Assembly: GCA_038373885.1 (NCBI GenBank)
Contig: JAWZYV010019530.1
Coordinates: forward strand, 310,001 to 374,000
Length of the DNA stretch: 64,000 nucleotides
DNA from: Cheiracanthium punctorium
Lineage: Eukaryota; Arthropoda; Arachnida; Araneae; Cheiracanthiidae
Direction: 5' to 3'
Shown here: piece after piece, positions 1-11,248 of the stretch
Position numbering within the stretch: position 1 is the first letter of the stretch
Layout: each line of letters opens with the position of its first letter
Program-made: the position numbers and the translations under genes
The notes under the pieces: generated by a model
Seen by the model: the letters and a program-made list of their open reading frames with translations, nothing else
Databases searched by the model: none
Told to the model about the DNA's origin: nothing

Positions 1-936
1 CTTGTGCCTCAACTAAGTAGCTTGTTCTTCTTTCCATTTTAACTGACTTTGGACCAACGTTTCTCGCAATTTTCGCCTAATCCCTGGCACCATTTGCTTA
101 AATTATTTCCCTTGCGCCCAGGTGGAGCATTTGCCTTAAGTTATCACCTCGTTTACAGGACTAACTGAAAAATATATATATGTTCATCTCAACGGCGCGC
201 ACGCAAGCACACGCAGCAAGCATACAACTCATATAAACATTTATCTCATTATTGTTGGCTGCTCATTAGGCAAAGAAAAAAAAAAGAAAGGACTGCCAAA
301 TGAAGAAACGAAATGGAGAAAGTAAGGGAGACAAAAAAAAAGTGAATAAATAAAGCTGGCAACATATGCGTAACACGCAAAAACAAAGAACAGCAAAAAA
401 TATTCTTCAGCAAGTTTTTACCTGCTAAGAATAACGTTAGTATAAAGGTATTTAAGCGTGCACAGTTTAGCTGTTACAACAGTGGCGTTGCAGACATAAA
501 ACAAATTGTCGGAAAATTGTTCTTCGCCGTGTTCGTGAAATGTTCAGAACAAGATGTAAAAATACAGCAAAAAAAGATTCATGCCATACATTTATAATAA
601 GCTTTTTTTTTTTTTTATTTAAGGAAGGCATTTTGAAAGGTATGTTGATAACGTATTGTTATTTAATCGAATATATTTACAGCAGTTAGAATAGTAATAT
701 TACACAGATATTAAATTCATTTTAATAAAATATTTGTTGATAATTGTTCATCAATACGATTAAAAAGTAAATAACTAATTTCAATTTAAAATGATTTTTA
801 ATTTTTAAACATGTTTCCTTTTTTAAATAGAATACGTTAAATTAAAGACATGCTTTTTTATTCGTATTTTTTTTTTTTTACTTTTAAATGAAAGAAAAAT
901 GTAAGTTTGTTTAAAAATTTCCGGAATTGTAAGAAA
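1..936. other. AT-rich intergenic or intronic DNA, no gene seen
   Basis: Both strands are interrupted by stops and carry many A and T homopolymers (for example the T-tract near 603-616). The only open frames are short and AT-driven. I see no terminal inverted repeats or protein similarity. The stretch ends at the target site of the hAT-type element that starts at 937. Confidence 0.6.
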
Positions 937-1654
937 TAGGGACACACTGTAGACATTCGGCAGACAAACTGAATATTCGGTTAGGCCGAATACTTTAATA
1001 TTCAGCAACCGAATAATTAACAACTTTAAATGTCCGACAATTCATAGTCGAACACATATTGTTTTTATACCTTGAATGAAAGTTATAGTACAGTACCATA
1101 GTACAAAATTTATTCAAATTATTACATACTAATGTCACATTGAAAGTAATTTTAATGTAAGAGAAAACACTCAAATGTGAAATATAATTTAGTTGCATTT
1201 CAATTTTTCTCATATCTTCTGCTGTGTATAAATTACATTAACCTTTCTATTAGTAACTCATTTAAATATGGAACAATAACCAAAGGTTAAAAAAAAACAC
1301 CTCACAATATTGTGTTCATAAATATGTAAAGCCGTATGCAAAATTGCTATTTTTTTATAAAACATGCAGATTTAAAAAAAAAAATAGTTCACAAGCATTT
1401 AAAATGGTGATTAATAATGTATAAAGGAAACATTTGGTTATTAAATTTTGCAGTATCTTAATTTCTGAAGTTTTACACCATGAAAAAGAAATATTAAGTA
1501 TTTGTTTATAAACAAATTAAATTAATCAGTGTAACCAAAGTTTAATAACGGTCTATAAATTTTAACCAAATATTAAGCGGCATATTCGGTTAGAATTTTA
1601 ACCGAATATTCGGTAGTCGTTATTCTGCAAAATAGGGTATTCGAGGCATCCCTA
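937..1654. mobile_element. hAT-type non-autonomous element (MITE) with exact 8-bp TSD
   Basis: The element begins TAGGGACAC and ends GCATCCCTA, a typical short hAT-style imperfect terminal repeat. It is flanked by a perfect 8-bp duplication, GTAAGAAA, at 929-936 and 1655-1662. Both subterminal zones repeat a self-complementary CCGAATATTCGG-like motif (around 973-1013 and 1583-1614), so each end can fold on itself. The interior is AT-rich with no transposase. The 8-bp TSD and termini fit the hAT superfamily; it would need a transposase supplied elsewhere. Confidence 0.85.
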
Positions 1655-1662
1655 GTAAGAAA

Positions 1663-4600
1663 TATAATTTTTTTAATGACGTTTCTTTCATAGCATGGGC
1701 ACACACACAAAAAAAAAAATCACTCTTAGAAAACTATATTCATTCTAAATAAGTACAGCCATTTCTGTGAGTCGCTCTTCTCTTATAAAGGTTGTGCAGT
1801 GCAGCCCTACATTAGTGTGCCAGTAATGAGCTATTAGTAAACTAGAAATGGGCCATTTGGCCCACTACTGGCTCTGATAAAAATAAAGCAAATGTAATTA
1901 TATAAAAAGATTTACAATATCTAACCTTTACATTAAATGTCGATTTTTTTTTCGTTAAAATCTGCATACCGATATTTTTCGCCATCACTATACCTCCTTT
2001 TACTTTGTACAAAGAAGTTAAAAAAAAAAGACGTTCCATCAAACCTTACAAACAATACTTTGCTACGTTCCAGTTTCAAGTTACTTTTTTTTCACTCATT
2101 TGGTCTAATAAAATATCTGCCATAGCCGTAACAAACAAACAGAAAAAACCGTTTGATTCATTGTTGTTTCGAACTGACAGGAAAACTAATTCTTCATTCC
2201 GCCATTTTGTTAAAAAATGGACAGCCTTTAAAATCCAAGTTTTGTTGCGTTCGGTAAAGGATTCTGTGTCTTATCTCTGCTGGAAGTCGAGGCTGGAAGA
2301 CAGCCAAAAGGGGAGGCAGAGGAAGAGAATTTGCAACAAACTTTGTCAATGGAATCCCTTGAAAAAAAAAAAAGGGTTGTTCTTTTCCTGATATTTTCCC
2401 CTTCTTTTTTATCGCCAAAGCGCCGTAGGGGGACAAAGAATGCACTTTCTAATCTGTCCGTGTCAGAGATCGCACAGTGGTCTCGAAAAATTTCTTTAAA
2501 TAAATAAAAGTCGTTAAATGGTCATCTTGTTTGCTCATAATCTGTTTTACTTGGAGATAGAGGTTTGACGCTTCTAATAAATCACGTTTTACCAGCAAAG
2601 AACGACGGGCCTATTCATTTCTTGAGGCATTGCCCCGGGCTAAAATATGTATTTATTGGCTCCTAGTCGTGCCTTAATAAGGTGTAACTTGACTTTCGTA
2701 AAACCTTTTTCAAGCCGATTTTGAGAAAATTGTGATTTATTTGACTAATAGATTATTCGAAGGTGAAGTTTTAAAGGTCTGTGGCTTTTTTTTTCCAACC
2801 TTTTACACCACTTGTTCCTACTCGATCCGCTACACATAAAATTTTAAGAAGACATAAAAAAAATAGGAGAAAGAGTGACACAGAAAGAAAAAAAAAACGC
2901 GTATTTATGCAGTGTTAAATTGAAAATAATGGAGAAATTTATACATTGAAAAGTTGACGTATGCTGGTAAAAGTTGTTTTGAAGGAAAGGAAACTTGAAA
3001 CCTCTGTTCAAATGTCCTTTCTTTCACACGAAATTTAAAATTGGTTTGTTGAATTGGTTGAATCAGTTAAATTTTTACAGTCCAAATGCTGTAGCATAAT
3101 TCAGTGGTTTCTTTATTTCTCACTGCTGCATTTTAGTACAAAATAATTTGTACTTCAATTAAGTAGTTTTAATTTTCACAGACATGTTTCAGTGGAAAGT
3201 TTGACAACATACTATCGAAAATCTTAATTTAAGGAAAAGTTGACATACATTCATATTTTGTTTCCAAATCACCGAAACTTTATGAACACAGTGGCAAATT
3301 AGACCTAACTTCATTTTGTTTCCCGTTTTATTTCATTTTTCCAATCAGTGTTCAGTTATGAGATTCTTGTACTTATAAAAATGGAGCTGGCTAAAATACT
3401 GGGAGACAAGAGAAAGAAATGAGCTAATTTTCATGCTTGGTATGTTTAGTTAGCCTTCTGGCAAAAGTTCGACAGAGAAGTAAAGTAATAGAACTAATAA
3501 ATTTACTTTTCTAAAGTTTAATGAAAACTTGGTTTTATTTTACAATTTTCCTAAACGCGAATGTAACTTCCAAAATATACCTAATGTGTAAAAAAATAAC
3601 CAAAATGGTGTTTTCTGTGTGCATATTGAAATCATATTCTAACAAAATGCGCGTAGACTAAACATATGCAGGAGCGTGTTACCTCCACACTAATACCAAT
3701 CGTACTGTCTGAATGGGAGGATTACAGTCGCAGCCTGGCGTGAACTGCATATATATAGAGTACAAAGATGCTCGTTTGGTTTATTGGACGGAGCAATTTT
3801 AAGAACAGTTCTGGCCTGCTGCAGTACTAACCATTAAGCAACCTTGGAGGAGGGGAAAAAAGCGAAAGAAACACCGGAATGATGGTCTTCCACACTCTAC
3901 AAATTGCCATTTCACTGATGAACATTTGATGACCCACGTGGATGGCTGAGAATATGTTTGCAGCTATTGTTTAATGACAGCTGCAGTGAGCTAGTAGGTT
4001 GAGGCAATGAAATATTATTATAATTACTTCGCAACGTAACAGGATAAAGGTTACGCTGGAGTGGCATAATGGTTATTTAATCCCACTCAGGTACTTACGT
4101 TAGTTATGGCGATTTATCATAATCAGTTCACAAGAAGCCTTTAGGATTCCGCATATAATAAGTCTCGAATCATACTGCATGCTTTCATATCTCGATTATT
4201 TTTTCTCATGTTATTGCTTCTTTAATGCTTCCCACACAAATTGAAAGTGGCTGTTATTTAGATTGGTTTTTACAGGGCCGCATTCAATACTTTTAGAATA
4301 TCCCATTCTCCTCCAAAAAATTGTTTATTTATGTTTCTAGCAAATAAAGTTCGTTGTCTTGGCAATTACAACAGGCGCCATAAAAAATAGTTGACAAATA
4401 AACGGTTACGCTTAATACATTTCATCTTTGTCCAATTAAAATAAATAACTTCAATATTTTTGTTATTATCTTAGTTACCAATGTAATATTGTTGCCACTT
4501 GAATATTTAAACTAGTTTTAAATTCAATTCTTCATGCAGGCAATAATTTAAATGATTTCGAGAAGCTTTTTCAAACGAACTGTTTTATTGTAGAGCAATT

Positions 4601-6582
4601 ATCCGAAATTAAAAATCGAGGAATGGGTGGATTTTCAGATTTTTAACGAGCGCATTTCCCTCCCTACATTTTCAAAGCAAATTCGAAAGCAATGGTTTGA
4701 AATTTTTAAGATGTTTTGTGCAAAACTTTTCATGAAACTCCTAAATTGTCGAATGATTTCTATTACGACATAACTGCGACAGCTTTTAAGTTTTCGTTAC
4801 CAATGGAGCAATTTCCTGCAGCTAAAAATGGCAAAATATTGATAAAATCAGAGACAGATGAATTTATTTTTCAAGTAGCGCAGATTGTGTTCTATACTTT
4901 TTTTGCAGAATAAGGAAAATTTTCAAGCCGATTGCACCAACGGTGTGGATTTTATTATGTTTTGCGAGCATAATTTATTTATTTATTTATTTTGAGTAAT
5001 GGCATTGTAAATTTAATTTTCAATTGGTTCAGCCGGAACTGTGACACAGTCAGTGAGCCGGTGATCAGCATAACTATAGGATGGTATTTCTTTAAACAAG
5101 CAGATGTAACTTATTTCCGTGATAACAGTACAGAAAGCTCAAATAAACTGTAGCTTCTTTGCTGATGAAGCACTTTAAAATTTGATTTTAAATTGAAGCC
5201 AAAATTTTACTAGAATGTGGATAAGTAAAAACGTTGCCAACATTGCTTTTTAGGATGTTTTATCATTTAATCCGATACAGAATTTGTACAATGTAGTGTT
5301 ACCTCAGATGTAACACGTAGTACCAATTCTGTAGTAATAGGTCTTTTAAACAATCTCGAACAAAGTTAAAAATTATTCATGATTTCAGTTTGTAATTCCG
5401 GGCTCTAATTGGTTGGAATACGCATCGATTACTACAAAATGTGTATACTTTATTCTCATGTACAGTGCCGTGACCCTAATGAAATAAAGAAAAGCATGTA
5501 GCATTTGTAGTTTTAACAGAGTCTAAAACAGCTTAATCAATCAGTTTTTAAAAGAAGCGAAAAGAATTTCTATACATCGCACTCTTATGGGCAATCGCTG
5601 TTTAAATCGTATTTTAGAGATACTTGCCTACTTCAAACAAAAGGAAATGGATGTACGCAATTGTAGATTGAAAAATAATAATCTCCATTCAAAATAATAT
5701 GCATAAAATTTATAAATCTCTATAGGAGAATTCAGAACGTTCCAGTTGCATTATGGTCTGTAGCAGTTTATACCTTAATTCATTTAAAGCAGTGCAATTA
5801 ATATACAAACGTTTATAACAACATACTCCTCAATTAAAGTTCTTTTACAGACAGCTTTTTTGAGGTTGTCTCTAAAATAGATCGCCAAACTTGGTACAAA
5901 AAAGACTGTTGTGTTGTTGGAAAGCATTTTTGACATTTTTATATCTTTCTTTAACTAGCTGACAGTTTTCTTAAAGTAGTGCAACACAATAGCGGAAATT
6001 CAACATAAGAACCATACCTGCCTTACGGATTTCCGATTTACCACCCAATGTGTACACGCCCATACATGTTAAGCCATAATCTGAGATTCATGTTCGAAGT
6101 TGATTAATTAGCTGGAAATCTTCCCTCCCTATTCCCATTGCATCAACAACCGTCTCACACTGGTAACTATCCAAATTAGCGGAGTCGAAATAAACAGTTT
6201 ATTTTAAGAAGAGTTTTTTTTTTTTTTTAACCCCTCATACTTTTTCTCTAAGTGAAAAAAAAAAGATCAGCATTTCTCTACACAACGAGAAAACGGTTCT
6301 GTAACATATTCCCATTGTGACATCGCAGCATGTATTCACACTGCTTACATTGTGACTTTGTGACTTCATGTGACGTGTTCGTTGCAGAGAGGTTCTTCCA
6401 ACGGACAAACGATCATCTGCGATAATTGTTAGGATGTCACATGGTGATCGTTTTGGAAGTCACATAGTGACCGACAGTTGGTGAGAAATTACATTGAGAC
6501 GTCACATATTTAACACAAAAGAACGTCACATTGAGATTCTTTATCAATTACACTGCAACGTTACATATTCGACACCGTGGAT
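1663..6582. other. Long AT-rich stretch without recognisable genes or elements
   Basis: About 4.9 kb with no open frame resembling a known protein and no repeat pair I could support. It contains simple-sequence patches, such as (ATTT)n near 4971-4995 and several A or T runs. Short ORFs at 2005-2391 and 4716-4913 have no recognisable motif and look like chance frames. From about 6320 to 6540 the trinucleotide-rich phrase GTCACAT recurs, perhaps degenerate repeat sequence. A distal regulatory function cannot be excluded. Confidence 0.5.
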
Positions 6583-6778
6583 AGCGAGATATACAGGTTA
6601 CGTTGCTGAAATTTTGGCCACATCCCTTTGCACCCGAAGCATCATGGGACCAAGGGTGTGTGGTCATCTTGGTCCGAGATAACCAGAGTAAGAGGGTCAC
6701 ACCCCCTGGGTCACATGACTCTTGGAGTGCAAAAGAGTGTTGTCAAAATGTCAGCACCGCAGCCTGTATATCTCGTCA
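6583..6778. mobile_element. Palindromic MITE-like element, about 200 bp
   Basis: The left arm begins GCGAGATATACAGG and the right arm ends CCTGTATATCTCGT. The two arms, roughly 6583-6672 and 6690-6778, remain alignable as reverse complements over about 90 bp with scattered mismatches, including the GGGACCAAGGGTGTG / CACCCCCTGGGTCAC block near the centre. There is no coding capacity. The near-full-length palindrome fits a foldback MITE. I could not identify a clean target duplication, so the superfamily is unassigned. Confidence 0.65.
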
Positions 6779-7460
6779 GCCATGTTTGACACGAAGAGGC
6801 GTCAAAGGAAGCGTGCATTTACGTCACATTTTGGCTTGCGACGAGAGTGACAAAATCTAACCTCAGCACAATGTTATTGCCAACATGACTTCAGATCTCC
6901 GACCGAGCTCAGGCTGAAAGTGATGTCTCTTCATAGACTTTTTTTTCACCGCACGATCATACAGCCAAAACACTTTTTATAATTGGAATTAGTTGTTGGT
7001 GGTGTCTTGTCCAAAAGTTTGTGCGTAGAGTCGAAGGTATTGAAAACAGCCCTGGTGTCGTCATTAATCTTCAAAGAAATTAGGAGCTGGTACTATGAGG
7101 GAGGAACTACATCAATATTAAAAATTTTGGATAGAATGGCAGGGCAACTGTAGATGTGAACTGGAGAGAGTTATTGAAATTGGAGGTAGTCCTAAACACA
7201 ACCTCTGCAATTTGAGTTGCCAGTTGAGACCTATTACCAAATAGGCAGTTGAATTCGTAAATACTTTACAATATTGTTGACGAACTTAAATCGAAAATGA
7301 ATACTCTTTTGAATAGTCGATTGAACTCGTCTGAAAGAAGCTTCTTGAACTAGTACTTACAAGAATAAAGTTACAAACAGTACTTAGAAATTGGTTTTTG
7401 TTAGAAGAAGTAAATAAAAAATTGGACAGTTAGTCTTATATTCATGCATCTCCCTGCAAG

Positions 7461-7676
7461 TACACCATCCAAAAAAAGTATTTGAGCAAGAGAGAAATTT
7501 CCTACGTTGGTTTCGTATATTAAAAATTATTTATCATAGAATATGAATTAGGATATGTATAAATATAACTTTCCATATTTCTATCAAGGTGTGCGTTTTT
7601 CAAAAACTCAATTATTATTCGCAAATCTAAAATAGGAAATTTCTCTCTTGCTCGAATACTTTTTTTGGAGGGTGTA
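7461..7676. mobile_element. Tc1/mariner-type MITE with about 44-bp terminal inverted repeats
   Basis: The ends are TA-CACCATCCAAAAAAAG at the left and CTTTTTTTGGAGGGTG-TA at the right. The inverted match runs inward for about 44 bp, through AGAGAGAAATTTCCTA, with only two mismatches. The flanking TA dinucleotides are the expected target duplication. The 120-bp interior is AT-rich and non-coding. High arm identity suggests a fairly recent insertion. Confidence 0.85.
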
Positions 7677-8695
7677 CCTACTTATGTGCAGACGAATTTT
7701 CTGACGAAGTAATGCCTGCCGTTATATGGTCAAAGTTTTTGGCATGCAAAACCGACACCAGTCCAGACCACGAATGTGACGTCATCAACAGAGTTAGTTC
7801 ATACTCGCACAACATCTTTTTCCTACCTCCATGAATTTTATCAAAAGTTATTTGCATCCTCCCATGAAAATTCTCATTCTCGAGCCTCGAGTTAAAAGAA
7901 GATTAAAAAAATATATAAAAATAAAAGTCGTAAAGAAATATATTCTCCATTTTTCTATTTTTTTGTTTCCTCTCTCGTTGCCAATTCCAATCGAAATTCA
8001 TCCCCAAAGTCGTCCCCCCCCGAAATACATCTCCCCCCCCCCCTCTCTGTAATTAAATGCGAGATCAATATAACGGGAAGAGACGATTTGAATTTTTGTA
8101 CTTCGCTGTTAGGAGATAATTTGGTGGAAGGCCCCATAAAAAAGACGAGAAAAGTTCTTAGATGCATTTGAGGTGAAAAGGTTTTTGTCATTTCCGCATT
8201 CGTCCCCCCCCCACCCCACCCCCTCAGTTCGCGGACGAAGAGCCGCTGAATGATAAAAGTAATTTTAGCGGACGAATTTAGGTATTCATAACTTTTTTAT
8301 GGAGTATTGATTCGTAATATTTATTTATGAGAATTTTCAGAGATATTTTCTTAATTCCCAAATTATGTTAAGTGGTGGAGAAAAAATTGACATTATTGAA
8401 AAAAATTTATTGAATCGATTTCTTTTTACTTTTTTATTGGTAGGCTGTGTTTGTTTTAGCATGTGTATTATCTATGCATATCTAAATTATTACAAGGTAG
8501 TCTTAAATTTATAAACGTGCAAAATAAAATTGAGTTTTTACAACTGTTATTTAGTGTCTACTCTTTAAATTATGGGATTTATTTTCCCAAAATTCGATTT
8601 TAAATATTTTTAATCGAATGTAGAGCACTACTGATTTAATATTCCGTTGTTTCTGATTAATAATTATAATCAGCGTAATTATTTATCTTTTAAGA
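7677..8695. other. AT-rich DNA with C-homopolymer tracts, no gene
   Basis: No protein-like frame. Poly-C tracts (8017-8041 and 8204-8222) flank a 160-bp segment and may mark eroded ends of an element, but I could not pair them convincingly. The rest is featureless AT-rich sequence. Confidence 0.45.
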
Positions 8696-9300
8696 CAAGT
8701 GGGCAGTAAAAATTGAAAAATTGTTCAAAATGAAGTAGAAAAAAAGCAGACTACGTTCAGAAAAATATTCCTCGCGTTCATTTTCAAAATGTGACACTTT
8801 CTAAATTTGTGTACGATCCACGAACAAAATATATCGCAATTAGTAAAATCTATCCCATATACTCAAGGGGCGATGGAGAAAATTTCAGCTTTTCATCATA
8901 AAATGTCTCAGAGATATGTATAAACAAAGATGATCGGGGGCTATACATGAATTTGAATGTAAGCGTTTAAAGCTACAGTGAAAAAAAATTGTTTCTTAAT
9001 TTCTGTACGACCCTTGAAATGGGATAATCCGCTATGATTATTTTCCCCGTCTAGAATCATTGAAAAGTGGTTTAAATCAACATATATTTATCTTTATACC
9101 TCTGACACTCTTTTGGATATAATTCTCAAATTTTGTCTAAATCATCTTTTGGAAGAGATTTCTTCTTGAAACATTAATACATCAAATACTTTTAGACAAA
9201 CGATAGAACCTAAACGATATCAAAGTACTTTCAAAATTAACAGTTTAATTATAGTTACGTATCTTAATTCATAGTTCAATGAAGATGTATCCCAACTGTA
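8696..9300 (+). repeat. Truncated, diverged copy of the mariner/Tc1-type element at 11249-12399
   Basis: The stretch starting GTGGGCAGTAAAAATTG aligns in the same orientation to 11306 onward (GTGGGCAGTGTTAATTG). It keeps the same order of landmarks: TTCATCAT plus GTCTCAGAGA, the TGATCGGGGG...CTATACATGA block, and CATTGAAAAGTGGTTTAA. Outer terminal repeats are missing, so this copy is truncated at both ends. It is non-coding. Confidence 0.7.
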
Positions 9301-9478
9301 GGTCACACAGAGGGGTCTATGGGGGGGGGTAACCCCCTCGCTAAAGGTGGAGAGTTAGAAGTACACTGCGTGACATTGAAATGCAACACCAAGAAGAAGT
9401 GGTCAGAAAATTATGCAAATTTCTGGGAAAATGCACCTAGCCGAATTATCCTAATGCTGTAAAATTGGCAGCTCCCCA

Positions 9479-9990
9479 GTGTGCGTGGAAAAAGATATAC
9501 GGGAAGGAACCGGTAGAACGGACAATTTTTGTGAAAGTATTGCTGCTAGAGAAATTGTCGTAGAAATTTTATTATTGTCTCAGAGGACAAGTGTAACCAG
9601 AGAATGCACACTGCTCGCATCGGCCAACGTGTTCTGCAAGGTGGACAGACAGACGCTTCCCTGGCCACCGTACTCTCCTGATCTGTCGCCAATCGAACAC
9701 ATTTGGGATGAGATTGGACGCCATTTGCAGACCCTGCCACTAGCCCTTTCAGAAGACGAATTGTAGCACATTCTTGACAGGGAATAGAGAAACATTCCTC
9801 AGGACGCCATCCGTACTCTCACTGACTCAGTCCCTAGTAGCACAATTAGTCCAAAAGAAGTTCAAAACACGTCTTTTAATGGCGAAAAACGTGTTTCCAA
9901 CGTAATTTGAACGTTTTTTGAACTAGTTGTGCTACTAGAGGTACCTAGACGTGTTGTTTCGTGTGTCGCCGTCCACGGTGGTCCGACAAC
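9479..9990 (+). pseudogene. Tc1-like transposase C-terminal relic
   Basis: One frame retains WPPYSPDLSPIEHIWDE, the hallmark block around the third catalytic residue (the E of PIEHIWD) in DD34E transposases. The C-terminal continuation (NIPQDAIRTL, then a VAVHGGPT tail near 9965-9987) follows after a stop and the palindromic insert. The N-terminal DNA-binding region and the first two aspartates cannot be read. This is a dead gene inside the element at 9364-10772 and is unrelated at sequence level to the nearly intact transposase at 13201. Confidence 0.85.
9834..9938. mobile_element. Small palindromic element, TAGTAGCACAA family
   Basis: The ends are CTAGTAGCACAATTAGT and ACTAGTTGTGCTACTAG, perfect inverted repeats apart from one position. 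They enclose CAAAACACGT / ACGTTTTTTG arms, so the whole 105 bp can fold. It splits the C-terminal coding part of the Tc1 transposase relic. Two relatives lie at 11042-11124 and 40741-40835. Confidence 0.75.
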
Positions 9991-10617
9991 CCCAGCAACA
10001 CAACAATGTTGTTTAAATGTGAAATGCTAACATACAAAATGTTGTTTCAATGTGAACTTTCAATGTCGTTTCCACATGATTTTGTTCAGTTTTGCCCACA
10101 TTATTTAAGCATGGACATTGATATAATATTGAAACAACATTGTGAAATCACAAGAGGAAAACAAATAAAAAACAAGATTTTATTTCCTTCGTGCAGAATT
10201 ATTAAAACCATGCGGAAATTTACGAAAATATAATTATTGATAATTATCTAATTGAAAACATCATTTTAATTCATTTTTACTGTTCTAAAAATGCATTGTG
10301 ACAATGCTAGCCAGAAATTTCATTGAAACAGCATGAGTGTGTTGCTTGGGTAGTGACAATGCTATATTTTAATACGAATTAAAAGGATGTTTGAAGTAGA
10401 TAATTATCAACAATTTTATTTTTCGTAAATTTAAGTATGATTTTAATAATTTTGCATGAAAGAAATAAATTCTTGTTCTTTTCCTCTTGTGGTTTCGCAA
10501 TGTTGTTTCAATATTATATCAATGTCCATGCTGAAACAATGTGGAGAAAACTGAACAAAATCATGTAGAAACGACATTGAAAGTTCACAATGAAACAACA
10601 TAGTTGTGTTGCTTGGG
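9991..10617. mobile_element. Foldback element with about 250-290-bp inverted arms
   Basis: The left end is CCCAGCAACACAACAATGTTG and the right end CAACATAGTTGTGTTGCTTGGG. The arms (about 9991-10280 and 10370-10617) stay alignable as reverse complements almost to a central loop. Shared landmarks include TGTGAACTTTCAATGTCG, TGGACATTGATATAATATTG and CACAAGAGGAAAA. AAC on both sides may be a short target duplication. It has no transposase. It sits at the last codons of the Tc1 transposase relic and so is younger than that element. Short open frames in each arm are arm artefacts, not genes. Confidence 0.8.
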
Positions 10618-10984
10618 AACCTACTAAGACGACGCTGCTGTCCCTCTGTATTATGCATATCATTTTGAAATAAAGATCACTTATTGTTCACTGCTGTCTC
10701 TCTCTGCTTGCCGAAATTCCAACACTTTCTGGCCACAAATTACGGGTGTTGCATTTTCAATGTCGGGCACTGTAAAAAGCTTTTAAAAATAGAAAATTGT
10801 AACTTAATGAATTAAAATATTTTGTTTTTAAAAATCGTTTTCAAAAATTATTTCTAAAATATTTTTAAAAAAACACTTTTTTTTTAAAATAAAAACTTGC
10901 AATTAGTAATGAAACATATCTGAACTCCGTTACAGCATCAATGAAACGTAAAGATAATTATTTGTGACTCTCTAACGAGTTACG

Positions 10985-11232
10985 TAAATAGCGGGCTTTG
11001 TTCTATGGACGAGTAGCTCAGAATATTTTGACGTTATAATCCTAGCAGCATAAGTAGTTCAAAAAACGTCCGAAAGACGCTCACAAAACGGGTTTTGAGC
11101 GTCTTTTAAGCTAGTTGTGCTACACGCGAAGGGAATGGTAAGCATAAACGAAATCTTTATAACCGGGTTCAGCAGTATTTTTACACACCCTCCCCCCCCC
11201 CAAGACTAAAATCCTGGGTCCGTCACTGATGC
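10985..11232 (-). repeat. Interspersed repeat, related to 21195-21345 in inverse orientation
   Basis: Read on the minus strand it begins CAGTGACGGACCCAGGATTTT. It continues through AATACTGCTGAACCCGGTT and ATAACGTCAAAATATTCTG to AAGCCCGCTATT, matching 21195-21345 landmark by landmark. The CAGTGRCGG-type end is hAT-like, but the other end and a TSD are not clear. It is interrupted by the small palindrome at 11042-11124. Confidence 0.6.
11042..11124. mobile_element. Small palindromic element, second TAGTAGCACAA-family copy
   Basis: The ends are CTAGCAGCATAAGTAGTTC and AGCTAGTTGTGCTACA, with internal arms AAAACGTCCGAAAGACGCTC / GAGCGTCTTTTAAG. It has the same terminal plan and size as 9834-9938 but is more diverged. 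It sits within the repeat at 10985-11232. Confidence 0.65.
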
Positions 11233-11248
11233 GAACTGTACCATTATA

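Larger units (their letters stand above)
9364..10772 (+). mobile_element. Decayed Tc1-like DNA transposon with two nested insertions
   Basis: The left end CACTGCGTGACATTGAAATG and the right end CATTTTCAATGTCGGGCACTG form an imperfect inverted repeat of about 28 bp that continues through GCAACACC, with TA on both sides (9362-9363, 10773-10774). The interior carries a transposase relic, a small palindromic element (9834-9938) and a large foldback (9991-10617). Without these two the element would be about 0.68 kb, so the 5' half of the gene was also lost. Confidence 0.85.

Noticed and set aside
2005..2391. A 128-codon plus-strand frame
   Set aside because: Lysine- and serine-rich, AT-driven translation with no motif and an overlapping antisense frame; no evidence of a gene.
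9961..10658. Two similar frames, 90 and 71 codons, in opposite orientation with near-identical peptides
   Set aside because: They are the two inverted arms of the foldback element, read on opposite strands; the similarity reflects the palindrome.
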